Below are positions 48,113-57,043 of a stretch of 64,000 bases of DNA, piece after piece. The notes beneath the pieces were generated by a model. The model searched no databases. It saw nothing but the letters and a program-made list of their open reading frames with translations, and had not been told where the DNA came from. The number at the start of each line of letters is the position of its first letter. Positions within the stretch are counted from its first letter, which is position 1. Position numbers and translations under genes: made by a program. Source of the stretch: Paenibacillus pinihumi DSM 23905 = JCM 16419. GTDB lineage: Bacteria; Bacillota; Bacilli; Paenibacillales; Paenibacillaceae. The stretch spans positions 186,001-250,000 of the forward strand of contig NZ_AULX01000012.1 of the NCBI RefSeq assembly GCF_000422505.1, read 5' to 3'.

Positions 48113-51100
48113 ATGATGAATAAATGGACTACGGCATATTCTAATAACAGAAAAACAACAATTCGGACGGCATTCTCGGTAAACAGCAAGAGGGCGGTCC
48201 TCTTTCTGTTTGTCATGCAGTTTCTTCTGGTTTCACTGTTGTCTCCTTACAGTTATGCGGACGCTGCAAATCAGACAGTGAATCATGAAGCCGGTGATGT
48301 TACCACCCCGGGTCTGTCTACGAATTCGGAACCGGTGCTGCACACCGAAGCCGATGAGTCAACAGAATCGGAGCAGCCAAGAGTGGACAAGACCCGTCAA
48401 CCGGAACATGAGGCTGAAGAAGGGGCAATTCCAGAATCGGTAGACGGGACCTGGTTTTTGAAGTGGCGGAACCCGGATAAAGCGGTCACTCTTGCAAATA
48501 CCATTATTGTAGAACATAAAAGTGAAACAGGGGTCGAGCTGGTCCGTCCCAAGCCGGGAACGGATATGGAGGCTTGGCTGATTTCCCTGAGAGGGAATCC
48601 GGATATCGAGTATTTACAGGCCAATGGGAAGATCGAGCTGCTCTCTTCCGTTACCCCGGATGATCCTCTGCTGGACAAACAGACCTATCTGGACCAGATC
48701 GGCATGAAGAAGGCCTGGGAGAGTGTAACTTCACAGACCAAGCTGACTATAGCAGTGGTGGATACAGGAGCCGATTTGACCCATCCCGATCTGAAAGACA
48801 ATCTCGTCAAAGGAACGAATCTGGTCAGTCCCGGCAAGCAGCCTCAGGACGATAATGGGCACGGTACCCGGGTAGCAGGAGTGCTGGCAGCGGTCGGCAA
48901 TAACGGCAAAGGCACTTCAGGCGTGTTGTGGCGTGCCAAAATCATGCCGATTAAAGCACTTGACGAAGACGGCTACGGTGACGAAGACCGGCTGGGTGAA
49001 GCCATTCTCTATGCAGTTAAAAACGGGGCGAAAATCGTGGTATTGTCCGTCGGGCTTTACCGGGAATCCCCGTATATGTATGATATCGTTCAATATGCAG
49101 AAAAAAATGGTGTCCTGCTTGTTGCTGCTACAGGCAATGACGGGTTGCTGTTAAAATCCAAGGTTGCGGTTAAATATCCTGCCGCTTACCCGACAGTTCT
49201 TGCAGTTGGCGGAGCAAATGCCGGCGGCAAAGCGGAGCCCCGTTCGAATTCCGGTCCCGAAGTTGATATTGTAGCCCCGTGGACGGTCTATACTACGGCA
49301 TTAGGGGGAGGCTACACGCAGGAACAGGGAACCTCGATGTCTACTCCGCAGGTAGCGGGAGTAGCTGCTCTGATCTGGGCGAAGTATCCGGATATGAAGC
49401 CATATCAAATTAGGGAATTAATCAGGCAGACAGCCAAAAATATAGGTCAAAAGGGCTGGGATCCCCAAACCGGCTATGGACTGCTCCAAGCGGACGCAGC
49501 GTTGACTACCCCGTACAAGGTTGATTTCAGGGAGCCGAATGATAGTCGCAATTTAGCTTCTCCATTCTCCATTTCCAGCCAACTGGCAGGTCAATTGACA
49601 ACGGGGAAGGATAAAGATTATTTTAAACTCAATATTCCGTATGACGGGACTTTGGGCATCCAGTTTCAAGGCTTGCCTAAATCTGGCCAAGTAATGCCGC
49701 CGGTCAAAATTACGTACTATTCCGGCTCGCAAAAGCTTGATGAGAAGCTTGTGAAAATGGGAACGACCTCTGTGGATTTAAATGTGAAAAAGGGCCAAGG
49801 CTATCTGGAGGTCAAGTTTGACAATGATGCGCAGCAGGAGACAATTCCGTATTTGCTTACCTCAAGCTTCACAATTGCGCCCGATGACTTTGAAGACAAT
49901 GACAGTATCTTAAAGGCATTTACTCTGCCGCCACGCAGCCAGAAAATTACCGGTACCTTCCACCAGACGGGGGACCGGGACTGGTTCTCGATTACGTTTA
50001 CTCAGGCGGGCACTCTGAAGCTGAAGATGGATACGGATACGGTAAGGATCGACCCTGCGATGGCATTCGGCCGGGCGGGAGACCAAATGCTGGAGATTGA
50101 CGAGAATCGTGACGGGGAAGCGGAGGAGTCCCCAGTCATCAACGTTACACCCGGGAAGTATTATATTCGAACGAACAATGCAGCGGCTTCAAATGCAAGC
50201 CCTGTAGTCGGCACTTATACATTATCAATTGAATTTTTATCCGTCTATGAAGACCCGAATGAACCAAACAATAAGTCTTACGAAGCAACTTCTATACGTC
50301 CGAACAGCAACTATGTCGGCGTGATTGATCCGGCTAATGACGAAGACTGGTTCCAGGTGAGGCTGACTGGGGAAAGCATTGTGACCATCAGTCTGGGCGA
50401 TATTCCGGCAAACCGCACGATGAGGATGGAAGTGTTCGATAAGACCCAAAAATCTTTGTTTAACTTACGATCAGTCAGTGGTTCTACTTCTATTACGACG
50501 AACCGCAAACTGCAGGCAGGCACTTACTTTATCAAATTGACTGCAAACGGAGCCTTTAATCATCAATATTACCGGCTTTCTGTTAAGGTGGATAAGCTGG
50601 TAGCAGGCTTTAGAGATATCGACGGGCATTGGGCCAAAGATGCCATCGCTGCTCTCACCAAGGATGGCATCATTAACGGCACCGGCGGCTACCGCTTTGA
50701 GCCGAACCGGCAGATTACAAGAGCAGAGGCTATCGCCCTTCTTGTAAAGTCATTTCCGACAGGAAACAAGGGGGCAACACCTGTCAATGCAGTCTTCAAG
50801 GACCTGAAGTCCAGCCACTGGGCCTACAACTCAATCATGGAGGCTGTCAATGCAGGTTGGGTAAAGGGCTACAGCAACGCTACCTTTGCGCCGGACCGGT
50901 ATATAACGCGGGCAGAGATGGCCAACATGCTTGGAATGGCGATGAGGCTGAAGACCTATCAGGTTGCCTCCAGCCCGTTCAATGACGTCAAAGCCAATCA
51001 CTGGGCGGCGCCAATGATTTCCGCATTGAAGCAGTCCGGACTTATTGAGGGCTATGCAGACAATATTTTCAAGCCGAACGGGCAGGCCGTCAGGGCTGAA

Positions 51101-51133
51101 TTTGCTGTTATTCTGTATCGTGCCCTTCGTTAG
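48113..51133 (+). CDS. SLH-anchored subtilisin-like serine peptidase (S8 family)
   Basis: An exported protease of about 1006 residues. Domains: signal segment (RAVLFLFVMQFLLVSLLSPYSYA), acidic pro-region, S8 catalytic domain with Asp in AVVDTGADLTHPDL, His in DDNGHGTRVAG, oxyanion Asn in VAATGND and Ser in GTSMSTPQVAG; then pre-peptidase-type beta domains (repeated DFEDNDS/DPNEPNN starts and DYFKLNIP, DWFSITF, DWFQVRL strands); and three SLH domains at the C-terminus (FRDIDGHWAKDAI, FKDLKSSHWAYNSI, FNDVKANHWAAPMI). ATG 48113 has AAGGG upstream; ATG 48032 is in frame but its ribosome site abuts it. The protein would remain on the cell surface. Substrates are unknown. Confidence 0.9.
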   Translation: MMNKWTTAYSNNRKTTIRTAFSVNSKRAVLFLFVMQFLLVSLLSPYSYADAANQTVNHEAGDVTTPGLSTNSEPVLHTEADESTESEQPRVDKTRQPEHEAEEGAIPESVDGTWFLKWRNPDKAVTLANTIIVEHKSETGVELVRPKPGTDMEAWLISLRGNPDIEYLQANGKIELLSSVTPDDPLLDKQTYLDQIGMKKAWESVTSQTKLTIAVVDTGADLTHPDLKDNLVKGTNLVSPGKQPQDDNGHGTRVAGVLAAVGNNGKGTSGVLWRAKIMPIKALDEDGYGDEDRLGEAILYAVKNGAKIVVLSVGLYRESPYMYDIVQYAEKNGVLLVAATGNDGLLLKSKVAVKYPAAYPTVLAVGGANAGGKAEPRSNSGPEVDIVAPWTVYTTALGGGYTQEQGTSMSTPQVAGVAALIWAKYPDMKPYQIRELIRQTAKNIGQKGWDPQTGYGLLQADAALTTPYKVDFREPNDSRNLASPFSISSQLAGQLTTGKDKDYFKLNIPYDGTLGIQFQGLPKSGQVMPPVKITYYSGSQKLDEKLVKMGTTSVDLNVKKGQGYLEVKFDNDAQQETIPYLLTSSFTIAPDDFEDNDSILKAFTLPPRSQKITGTFHQTGDRDWFSITFTQAGTLKLKMDTDTVRIDPAMAFGRAGDQMLEIDENRDGEAEESPVINVTPGKYYIRTNNAAASNASPVVGTYTLSIEFLSVYEDPNEPNNKSYEATSIRPNSNYVGVIDPANDEDWFQVRLTGESIVTISLGDIPANRTMRMEVFDKTQKSLFNLRSVSGSTSITTNRKLQAGTYFIKLTANGAFNHQYYRLSVKVDKLVAGFRDIDGHWAKDAIAALTKDGIINGTGGYRFEPNRQITRAEAIALLVKSFPTGNKGATPVNAVFKDLKSSHWAYNSIMEAVNAGWVKGYSNATFAPDRYITRAEMANMLGMAMRLKTYQVASSPFNDVKANHWAAPMISALKQSGLIEGYADNIFKPNGQAVRAEFAVILYRALR

Positions 51134-51182
51134 CCGGCTGCCTCTTATTACCTCATAAAGCACAAGGAGGCTGTCACCCATA

Positions 51183-51431
51183 ATGGTTGAAAATGTAGGC
51201 ACTACTATAGGTTTGAACGGTTTGATCTCGATTGTGGTGACGCTGCTCAGCATTACTTTTGCATGGTATGTAATTCAGGATTTGAAGCTCGATGCTTTCC
51301 TGAAGCGTCCCCGGGCGCCACAGGCCCGAATGCTTCAAATCTTGCTGGCAGTTGTACTGGGGCACGGATTTTCCCGATTTTTTCTGGATTACCTGGAATG
51401 GTTCAATAAGTTGAGATGGTTTGTCGAATAA
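51183..51431 (+). CDS. ywzB: DUF1146 family small membrane protein (YwzB)
   Basis: An 82-residue protein with two hydrophobic helices (LISIVVTLLSITFAWYVI and LQILLAVVLGHGFSRFFLDYL). The family is conserved upstream of murA in Bacillales and has no assigned role. AAGGAGG lies 11 bases before ATG 51183. Confidence 0.88.
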   Translation: MVENVGTTIGLNGLISIVVTLLSITFAWYVIQDLKLDAFLKRPRAPQARMLQILLAVVLGHGFSRFFLDYLEWFNKLRWFVE

Positions 51432-51526
51432 CCTGTGCGGATTAAGCAAACAATGGGTAATACAGGTTTAACAAGCGTAATCGGCCGTCATTATCCTTGT
51501 CAGCGGCAGCAATCGTTATCGCCTAA

Positions 51527-51572
51527 AAATATAAGAATATTCATTACAATAAATTAATACATTCTTATATTT
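51527..51572. repeat. Intergenic AT-rich inverted repeat, copy 2
   Basis: AAATATAAGAAT (51527-51538) is exactly complementary to ATTCTTATATTT (51561-51572) with a 22-base loop. The core AAATATAAGA matches the inverted repeat at 2895-2941, suggesting a dispersed family or a shared factor-binding site. Confidence 0.75.
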
Positions 51573-51647
51573 GCCAAAAAATGCAGCTGGGACAACGACC
51601 TTGGTACCCGGACATGCAGCAAGGGAGCTTGTTCAAAAAAATAACGC

Positions 51648-51677
51648 TTGTCGATCTGCAAAGGAAAGTGCTAAGAT
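51648..51677 (+). promoter_or_regulatory. Possible sigma-A promoter of murA
   Basis: TTGTCG (51648-51653), an 18-base spacer and TAAGAT (51672-51677) preceded by TGC, about 80 bases before murA. Confidence 0.45.
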
Positions 51678-51755
51678 GAAGTTTGTGATATTAGCTTCGT
51701 ACCATTTTCTAACTGGAAAAGGAAATGAATTCGCAGCGCGCGGGGGGAATACTAA

Positions 51756-53189
51756 ATGAGCAAAATCATCGTCCGCGGTGGCCAAAGATTGACGGGAACC
51801 GTAAAAGTCAGCGGTGCAAAAAACTCTGTTCTCCCGATACTTGCAGCTTCGCTGCTGGCATCGGAGGGTGAGAGCGTCATTCATGACGTGCCGCTTCTTG
51901 ATGATGTAATTACGATACAGAAAGTGTTGGGTTCGCTTGGCGCGGGCTTGACCTACCAAAGTGAAACGATGCGTATCCATGCTTCTCAATTAACTTCGGT
52001 TGAAGCCCCCTACGACCTCGTTCGTAAAATGCGCGCATCCTTTCTGGTGATGGGTCCGTTGTTAGCAAGACTCGGCTCTGCCAAAATTTACTTGCCAGGC
52101 GGCTGTGCGATCGGTACAAGACCGATTGACCAGCATTTGAAAGGCTTTGAAGCTATGGGCGCAGAGATTAATCTGGGCCAGGGCTGTATTGAAGCAAAAG
52201 CAAACGGCAGGTTGCGCGGTGCGAAGATTTATCTGGATGTAGCCAGCGTAGGCGCGACCGAGAATATAATGATGGCAGCTGCATTGGCAGAGGGTACAAC
52301 TACCATTGAAAATGCAGCCAAAGAGCCTGAGATTGTAGACCTTGCGAATTATTTGAATGCCATGGGTGCCAAAGTGCGCGGCGCGGGAACGGGCTTGATC
52401 CGTATCGAAGGCGTTGAATCGCTCAAAGGCGCAACCCATACTGTAATTCCGGATCGTGTTGAAGCTGGAACGTACATAATTGCGGCAGCCATTACCGGCG
52501 GTGATGTATACGTGGAAGGTGCAATTTCAGATCATCTTGCTCCGGTTATCTCCAAGCTTCAGGAGATGGGCGTGGAAATTACTGAGGGCGACAACGGGCT
52601 TCATGTTAAAGCTGAAAATCCATTGCGCTCAGTAGATGTCAAAACATTGCCTTATCCGGGCTTCCCTACAGATATGCAGTCTCAGATGATGGCGTTGCTG
52701 ATGGTATCGGAAGGTACCAGCGTTGTTACGGAAACGGTGTTTGAAAACCGCTTCATGCATGTAGAGGAGTTCAAGAAGCTGCAAGGACAAATCAAGGTAG
52801 AGGGACGCAGTGCGATCGTAAACGGAAATGCTCCGCTTGTTGGAGCAAAGGTTTGTGCGACGGACTTGCGTGCTGGTGCCGCATTGATTTGTGCAGCATT
52901 AAAAGCTGAAGGCGAATCGGAAATTACAGGTACGCATCATGTGGACCGCGGGTATGTGGATCTCACCAGAAAGCTGGCAGGACTTGGAGCGGATATTCGC
53001 CGGGAGGAACTGGAGACAGTTGTCTTGCCGCAGGAGGAATCCGTCACCGAGATCATCTCCGAAGTGAATCAGGAGGTTGCTGCCATGGCTTCTGCGGAAG
53101 CAGCAGAGCAGGCTTCGGCTGAGGCAGCCGCAAGCTATAAACGGGATAAAGAGATGCCTGTACTGAAAGTACAGCCTACATGGGCTTAA
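51756..53189 (+). CDS. murA: UDP-N-acetylglucosamine 1-carboxyvinyltransferase
   Basis: First committed step of peptidoglycan synthesis: adds enolpyruvate from PEP to UDP-GlcNAc. Catalytic Cys is in [15 protein letters not shown]; other parts are [24 protein letters not shown] and [10 protein letters not shown]. At 477 residues it exceeds the usual ~420-435 by a Glu/Ala-rich tail (about residues 422-477: [20 protein letters not shown] and onward). AGCGCGCGGGGGG provides the ribosome site. The location after DUF1146 and before spoIID matches other Bacillales. Confidence 0.96.
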   Translation: MSKIIVRGGQRLTGTVKVSGAKNSVLPILAASLLASEGESVIHDVPLLDDVITIQKVLGSLGAGLTYQSETMRIHASQLTSVEAPYDLVRKMRASFLVMGPLLARLGSAKIYLPGGCAIGTRPIDQHLKGFEAMGAEINLGQGCIEAKANGRLRGAKIYLDVASVGATENIMMAAALAEGTTTIENAAKEPEIVDLANYLNAMGAKVRGAGTGLIRIEGVESLKGATHTVIPDRVEAGTYIIAAAITGGDVYVEGAISDHLAPVISKLQEMGVEITEGDNGLHVKAENPLRSVDVKTLPYPGFPTDMQSQMMALLMVSEGTSVVTETVFENRFMHVEEFKKLQGQIKVEGRSAIVNGNAPLVGAKVCATDLRAGAALICAALKAEGESEITGTHHVDRGYVDLTRKLAGLGADIRREELETVVLPQEESVTEIISEVNQEVAAMASAEAAEQASAEAAASYKRDKEMPVLKVQPTWA

Positions 53190-53208
53190 TTGAAAATATG
53201 GAAAAAGC

Positions 53209-53247
53209 AACGGGAATCGGCCATTTATGGGCTGATGCCCGTTTTTT
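53209..53247 (+). terminator. Terminator after murA
   Basis: AACGGG (53209-53214) pairs with CCCGTT, with an inner ATCGGCC/GGGCTGAT pairing, followed by TTTTTT. Confidence 0.85.
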
Positions 53248-53372
53248 GTATGCAGTCGAAACTTCCACCCTTTGTTCTATCCTATTAATCCGGTTCATAG
53301 AATGTACTATCTCGTTCACAGAGAGAGTCTAGCATGTGCTTTAGAGCCTCATGCACCGGAGGGGGAACAATA

Positions 53373-54470
53373 TTGAAAATCGTAGGATACAAGGTTTGGT
53401 TTGTCATCTTTTTGGCCGTAATGATGGGAGTCATTATACTTCTCCGGGGACAAGCATCCTTGCCCCCACAGTCTGCATCTAATCACGATCCAGTCTCCAA
53501 TCCCCGTCCTGTAGCAATCAAGCCCCCGTCTTCTGCTGTGCCAAACCCAGGAAAGACTGGAACGACAGCTCCGCAAGAGCCTTCGGCCGAAATTAGGCAG
53601 CAGGAAGCACAAGCAGCGGCTGCACTTGCCAAAATTAATATATCGGTTCAGCTTGTGAGCATGAAGCGGACGGAGGAAGTCCCGCTGGAGCTTTATGTCC
53701 GGGGCGTTCTTGCAGGTGAAATGCCTGCTGATTTCGAGCTTGAGGCGTTAAAGGCTCAGGCGATAGCGGCCAGAACCTATATCGTCCGGCACATGTCCAA
53801 AGGACTGGAAGAACCCGTGAAGATAACGGATACTGTGCAGGATCAGGTATATATTCCATTAAAGGAGCTGAAAAAGCGTTGGGGAGCGGACACGGAAGAG
53901 AAGCTGGCCAAGCTGACCCAAGCAGTCGAAGAAACAGCAGGACAGATCATTACCTACAAGGGCGAGCCTATTGAAGCGTTATTTTTCTCTACCAGCAATG
54001 GCTATACGGAAAATTCAGAGGATTACTGGGGCAATCCGCTTCCTTATCTCAAAAGTGTTGCCAGCCCATGGGATGTTGCGGCTTCACCCAAATATAAACA
54101 GAGGGTGACGATGAAGTTATCAGAATTCTACTCCCGGCTTGGCGTAAAGAAGGGAGCGGAAAAGACGCTAAGCATCTTAGGTTATACAGAAGGCAGAAGG
54201 GTAAAAAAAGTAAAAGTCGGCAGTAAGGAGTTTACCGGAAGAGAGTTTCGGGAAAAGCTTGCTCTTGGCTCCAGCCAGTTCACATGGGACATCAACGGGA
54301 ACCAGATCGAATTGACGACGTACGGGTATGGGCATGGGGTAGGTATGAGTCAATGGGGAGCGGATGCGATGGCCAAGCGCGGCCGGTCGGCCAAGCAGAT
54401 TATAGCCCACTACTATTCGGGTACGAAGGTAGAAGCGGCTCCTGCATGGCTCCGTAGATTTGAAAGTTAG
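53373..54470 (+). CDS. spoIID: Stage II sporulation protein D
   Basis: Lytic transglycosylase of the SpoIID-SpoIIM-SpoIIP engulfment machinery in the mother cell. It has an N-terminal membrane anchor (VWFVIFLAVMMGVIILL), then the SpoIID domain: VPLELYVRGVLAGEMPADF (with the catalytic Glu), LKAQAIAARTYI, ALFFSTSNGYTENSEDYW, YLKSVASPWD, and the closing GYGHGVGMSQWGA. TTG 53373 lies 7 bases after GGAGGGGGA. A sigma-E-like -10 (CATAGAAT, 53296-53303) lies upstream, but its -35 is poor. Length is 365 residues. Confidence 0.95.
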   Translation: MKIVGYKVWFVIFLAVMMGVIILLRGQASLPPQSASNHDPVSNPRPVAIKPPSSAVPNPGKTGTTAPQEPSAEIRQQEAQAAAALAKINISVQLVSMKRTEEVPLELYVRGVLAGEMPADFELEALKAQAIAARTYIVRHMSKGLEEPVKITDTVQDQVYIPLKELKKRWGADTEEKLAKLTQAVEETAGQIITYKGEPIEALFFSTSNGYTENSEDYWGNPLPYLKSVASPWDVAASPKYKQRVTMKLSEFYSRLGVKKGAEKTLSILGYTEGRRVKKVKVGSKEFTGREFREKLALGSSQFTWDINGNQIELTTYGYGHGVGMSQWGADAMAKRGRSAKQIIAHYYSGTKVEAAPAWLRRFES

Positions 54471-54498
54471 CAATCTTATAAATTAGCAATCACCTCAC

Positions 54499-54527
54499 GT
54501 ATAAAAGATTCCGATCTGGCAACAATG
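54499..54527 (+). promoter_or_regulatory. Sigma-F promoter of spoIIQ
   Basis: GTATA (54499-54503) matches GYWTA and GGCAACAATG (54518-54527) matches GGNNANAHTR at all fixed positions, spacer 14. The upstream in-frame ATG (54525) lies inside this -10, which supports starting spoIIQ at 54546. Confidence 0.85.
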
Positions 54528-54545
54528 GCTACTGAGGTGATCAAT

Positions 54546-55289
54546 ATGAATGAACAAAACAAATCCAAACCAAAGCAGGAGGAAACTCCCAAATCGATGC
54601 AGGGAGCACCATCTGCTGTTAAGGCCTCTTCATGGAAAAGGCTGCTGTCGAAAAAATGGGTAACACCGGCAGCTTTTATGGCCGCGGCAGCAATTATCGT
54701 AACCTTAATGTGGGTCTATCAAGGAGCGCAGCAGCAAGATCTGCCGACTCAGACAAGCGAAATCTCCGAAGAGAAGCCAGGGGACGATACCGTTGTAAGC
54801 CCTACAGCAGAAGAGACGAAGGAAGTTGTCGTCGGGGAAGAGGAAATCCAGTGGCCGGTTCTGAAGCCGGAGGAAGCGCAAGTACTGATGCCGTTCTATG
54901 ATGCGAAGGCAACCAATGAGGAGCGCCAGGCAGCGCTGGTACAGTACGACAATACATTTATGCCGAATATGGGGATTGATATTGGCGGTTCGAATGAGCA
55001 GGCATTTGACGTTGTAGCTGCTTTAAGCGGAAAAATAACCCATGTTGAGAACCACCCGCTCAATGGCCATGTGGTGGAAATTACGCATCCGGGCGGTTAC
55101 GTCACAATCTACCAAAGCTTGTCTGATGTGATGGTGAAAAACGGTGACGAGGTCAAACAGGGAACGCTGATTGCCAAATCCGGTACCAGTGAGCTGAAAA
55201 AAGAGCTTGGCAACCACATTCATTTCGAAGTTCGTGAAGAAGGCAAGGCGGTTAACCCGCTCGCAGTCCTTCCGCAGGATCATCAATAA
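54546..55289 (+). CDS. spoIIQ: Stage II sporulation protein Q (M23 family)
   Basis: Forespore membrane protein that binds SpoIIIAH across the intermembrane space during engulfment. It has a single N-terminal membrane helix (AAFMAAAAIIVTLMWVY), an acidic linker, and a LytM/M23 domain at about residues 135-240 (GIDIGG, GHVVEITHPGGYVTIYQSL, GNHIHFEVREEG). The HIH zinc motif and Asp remain, but the first zinc ligand His of the HxGxD motif is Asn (NMGID), so peptidase activity is probably lost, as in B. subtilis SpoIIQ where a different residue is substituted. GAGGTGAT precedes ATG 54546. Confidence 0.93.
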   Translation: MNEQNKSKPKQEETPKSMQGAPSAVKASSWKRLLSKKWVTPAAFMAAAAIIVTLMWVYQGAQQQDLPTQTSEISEEKPGDDTVVSPTAEETKEVVVGEEEIQWPVLKPEEAQVLMPFYDAKATNEERQAALVQYDNTFMPNMGIDIGGSNEQAFDVVAALSGKITHVENHPLNGHVVEITHPGGYVTIYQSLSDVMVKNGDEVKQGTLIAKSGTSELKKELGNHIHFEVREEGKAVNPLAVLPQDHQ

Positions 55290-55293
55290 CAGT

Positions 55294-55327
55294 AAGGAAG
55301 GGCGGGGGAAACCCTGCCCTTTCTTTA
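55294..55327 (+). terminator. Terminator after spoIIQ
   Basis: AAGGAAGGGC-GGG pairs with CCC-TGCCCTTTCTTT around a GAAA-type loop, ending T-rich. Confidence 0.8.
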
Positions 55328-55421
55328 TGATTCTGTCTCTTGAGAGTGCATGTATTCAAGGGGATTTGGCCGATTCAGGAAAATAAATGCAGCAAAATAG
55401 CTTGTCACGCTTGGCAACAAA

Positions 55422-55449
55422 GAATATCTACCCGCTCCACTCATATAAT
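55422..55449 (+). promoter_or_regulatory. Sigma-E promoter of spoIIID
   Basis: GAATATC (55422-55428) matches six of seven positions of the sigma-E -35 (KMATATT) and CATATAAT (55442-55449) seven of eight positions of the -10 (CATACAMT), spacer 13. spoIIID is a sigma-E gene in B. subtilis. Confidence 0.75.
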
Positions 55450-55482
55450 GTACCAAACTATCTCGAGTAGGGAGGCGGGAAC

Positions 55483-55770
55483 GTGCACGATTACATCAAA
55501 GAAAGAACGATAAAAATCGGCCGCTGCATCGTGGAGACCAAAAACACGGTTCGGACGATCGCCAAAGAATTCGGTGTTTCCAAAAGCACGGTGCATAAGG
55601 ACTTAACCGAGCGGCTTCCGGAAATAAATCCTGATCTGGCGGATCAGGTGAAGCACATTCTCGAATACCACAAGTCGATCCGGCATTTGAGGGGAGGAGA
55701 AGCAACCAAAATCAAATATAAAAAAACCAGCGGAAAAAAAAGAGAGGCGATTGCAATAGGGAAGATTTAA
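55483..55770 (+). CDS. spoIIID: Sporulation transcriptional regulator SpoIIID
   Basis: Mother-cell DNA-binding regulator that modifies the sigma-E and sigma-K programmes. The 95-residue product begins HDYIKERTIKIGRCIVETK and contains the helix-turn-helix TVRTIAKEFGVSKSTVHKDL, then a basic C-terminal tail (KIKYKKTSGKKREA). GTG 55483 follows AGGGAGGCGGG. A sigma-E promoter is visible upstream and mbl follows, as in B. subtilis. Confidence 0.96.
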   Translation: MHDYIKERTIKIGRCIVETKNTVRTIAKEFGVSKSTVHKDLTERLPEINPDLADQVKHILEYHKSIRHLRGGEATKIKYKKTSGKKREAIAIGKI

Positions 55771-55899
55771 CGTTTTTTTCTACAAAAATAGAGGATTTTC
55801 GCTTTTTATAGCGAATTAAGATCTAGATATTCGGAAGTTCCGTTTTGCATGTTATTTGAGATGAAATAACACCGGATTTATTACAAATTAAAAACTGAT

Positions 55900-55905
55900 T
55901 ATAAT
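55900..55905 (+). promoter_or_regulatory. Possible -10 element of mbl
   Basis: TATAAT lies 21 bases before the mbl start codon; no clear -35 was found, so mbl may also be read from spoIIID. Confidence 0.35.
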
Positions 55906-55926
55906 AGTGTGGGGGATTTGCGCCTT

Positions 55927-56925
55927 ATGTTGAGCAATGATATCGGAATCGATCTCGGAACGGCTAATGTATCCATTCATGTTAAAGGGAGAGGCGTAGT
56001 TCTGGATGAGCCTTCAGTTGTAGCCATTGAAAATGACACAAAGAGGGTTTTGGCCGTCGGTGAGGAAGCTCACCGCATGGTGGGACGTACGCCAGGCAAT
56101 ATTGTTGCCATCCGCCCTTTGAAAGACGGTGTTATCGCCGACTTTGAAATTACAGAAATTATGTTGAAAGCATTTATTGACCGGGTTGGCGCCCGTAAGT
56201 GGTACAGTCGGCCGAGAATTCTGATTTGTGCTCCTACCAATATCACTTCTGTCGAGCAAAAGGCGATCCGTGAAGCGGCTGAGCGCAGCGGTGCCAGAGA
56301 AGTGTTTTTGGAAGAAGAACCTAAGGCGGCGGCTATCGGGGCTGGAATGGATATATTCCAGCCTAGCGGTAATATGGTGGTAGATATCGGCGGGGGAACG
56401 ACGGACGTTGCAGTTCTATCTATGGGCGACGTCGTTACCGCCTCTTCTATTAAGGTTGCAGGGGACAAGTTTGACTCCGCCATTATGAAATTTATCAAGA
56501 ACAAATATAAGCTGCTGATCGGTGAGCGGACAAGCGAGGACATTAAAATCAAGATCGGCACGGTCTATCAGAGCGGGCGCAAGGAGAAGATGGACATCCG
56601 GGGCCGTGATATGGTAACAGGTCTGCCGCTTACGATTTCAATCCATTCCGATGAAGTGCGCGAAGCATTGTGGGATTCGGTGCTTTCCATCGTTGCAGCT
56701 GCAAAATCAGTGCTGGAACGGACACCGCCTGAACTGTCGGCAGATATTATTGACCGCGGGGTCATTCTGACCGGGGGCGGCGCCCTGCTGGACGGGCTGG
56801 ATACACTGCTCGCTGAAGAACTCAAGGTGCCTGTACTCATTGCAGAAAATCCGATGCATTGCGTGGTGAAAGGTACCGGCATTATGCTGGACAACCTCGA
56901 CAAAGTAGCCAAAAAGATGCTTTAA
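55927..56925 (+). CDS. mbl: MreB-like cell-shape actin (Mbl)
   Basis: Actin-fold ATPase guiding side-wall synthesis. Phosphate-binding motifs are DIGIDLGTANVSIHVKG and VVDIGGGTTDVAV, with VAGDKFD, the adenosine motif TGGGALLDGLD, and the family block RMVGRTPGNIVAIRPLKDG. It is called Mbl rather than MreB because it follows spoIIID and precedes flhO, as in B. subtilis. ATG 55927 (product starts MLSNDIGIDLG) fits family starts; the GTG at 55909 lies within the GTGGGGGA ribosome site. Length is 332 residues. Confidence 0.93.
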   Translation: MLSNDIGIDLGTANVSIHVKGRGVVLDEPSVVAIENDTKRVLAVGEEAHRMVGRTPGNIVAIRPLKDGVIADFEITEIMLKAFIDRVGARKWYSRPRILICAPTNITSVEQKAIREAAERSGAREVFLEEEPKAAAIGAGMDIFQPSGNMVVDIGGGTTDVAVLSMGDVVTASSIKVAGDKFDSAIMKFIKNKYKLLIGERTSEDIKIKIGTVYQSGRKEKMDIRGRDMVTGLPLTISIHSDEVREALWDSVLSIVAAAKSVLERTPPELSADIIDRGVILTGGGALLDGLDTLLAEELKVPVLIAENPMHCVVKGTGIMLDNLDKVAKKML

Positions 56926-57043
56926 GCCGCAGTAAAGTTAACAATTCCCCTCTTTTCACGAGTGAAGCTAATGAAACGGCACCGGGATTCCGATAATTAG
57001 GATAGTATAATTTCGGATACGACTTTAGAGGAGGATAAGCTTC

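Larger units (their letters stand above)
51432..51755. other. Intergenic region before murA
   Basis: No gene is supported. It holds the AT-rich inverted repeat (51527-51572) and a possible murA promoter (51648-51677), both listed separately. Nothing else was seen. Confidence 0.6.

Noticed and set aside
53275-53303. Sigma-E promoter of spoIID
   Set aside because: The -10 (CATAGAAT) is good, but the segment at the -35 position (TTCTATC) matches only about four of seven positions, so it is noted in the gene entry and not listed as a feature.
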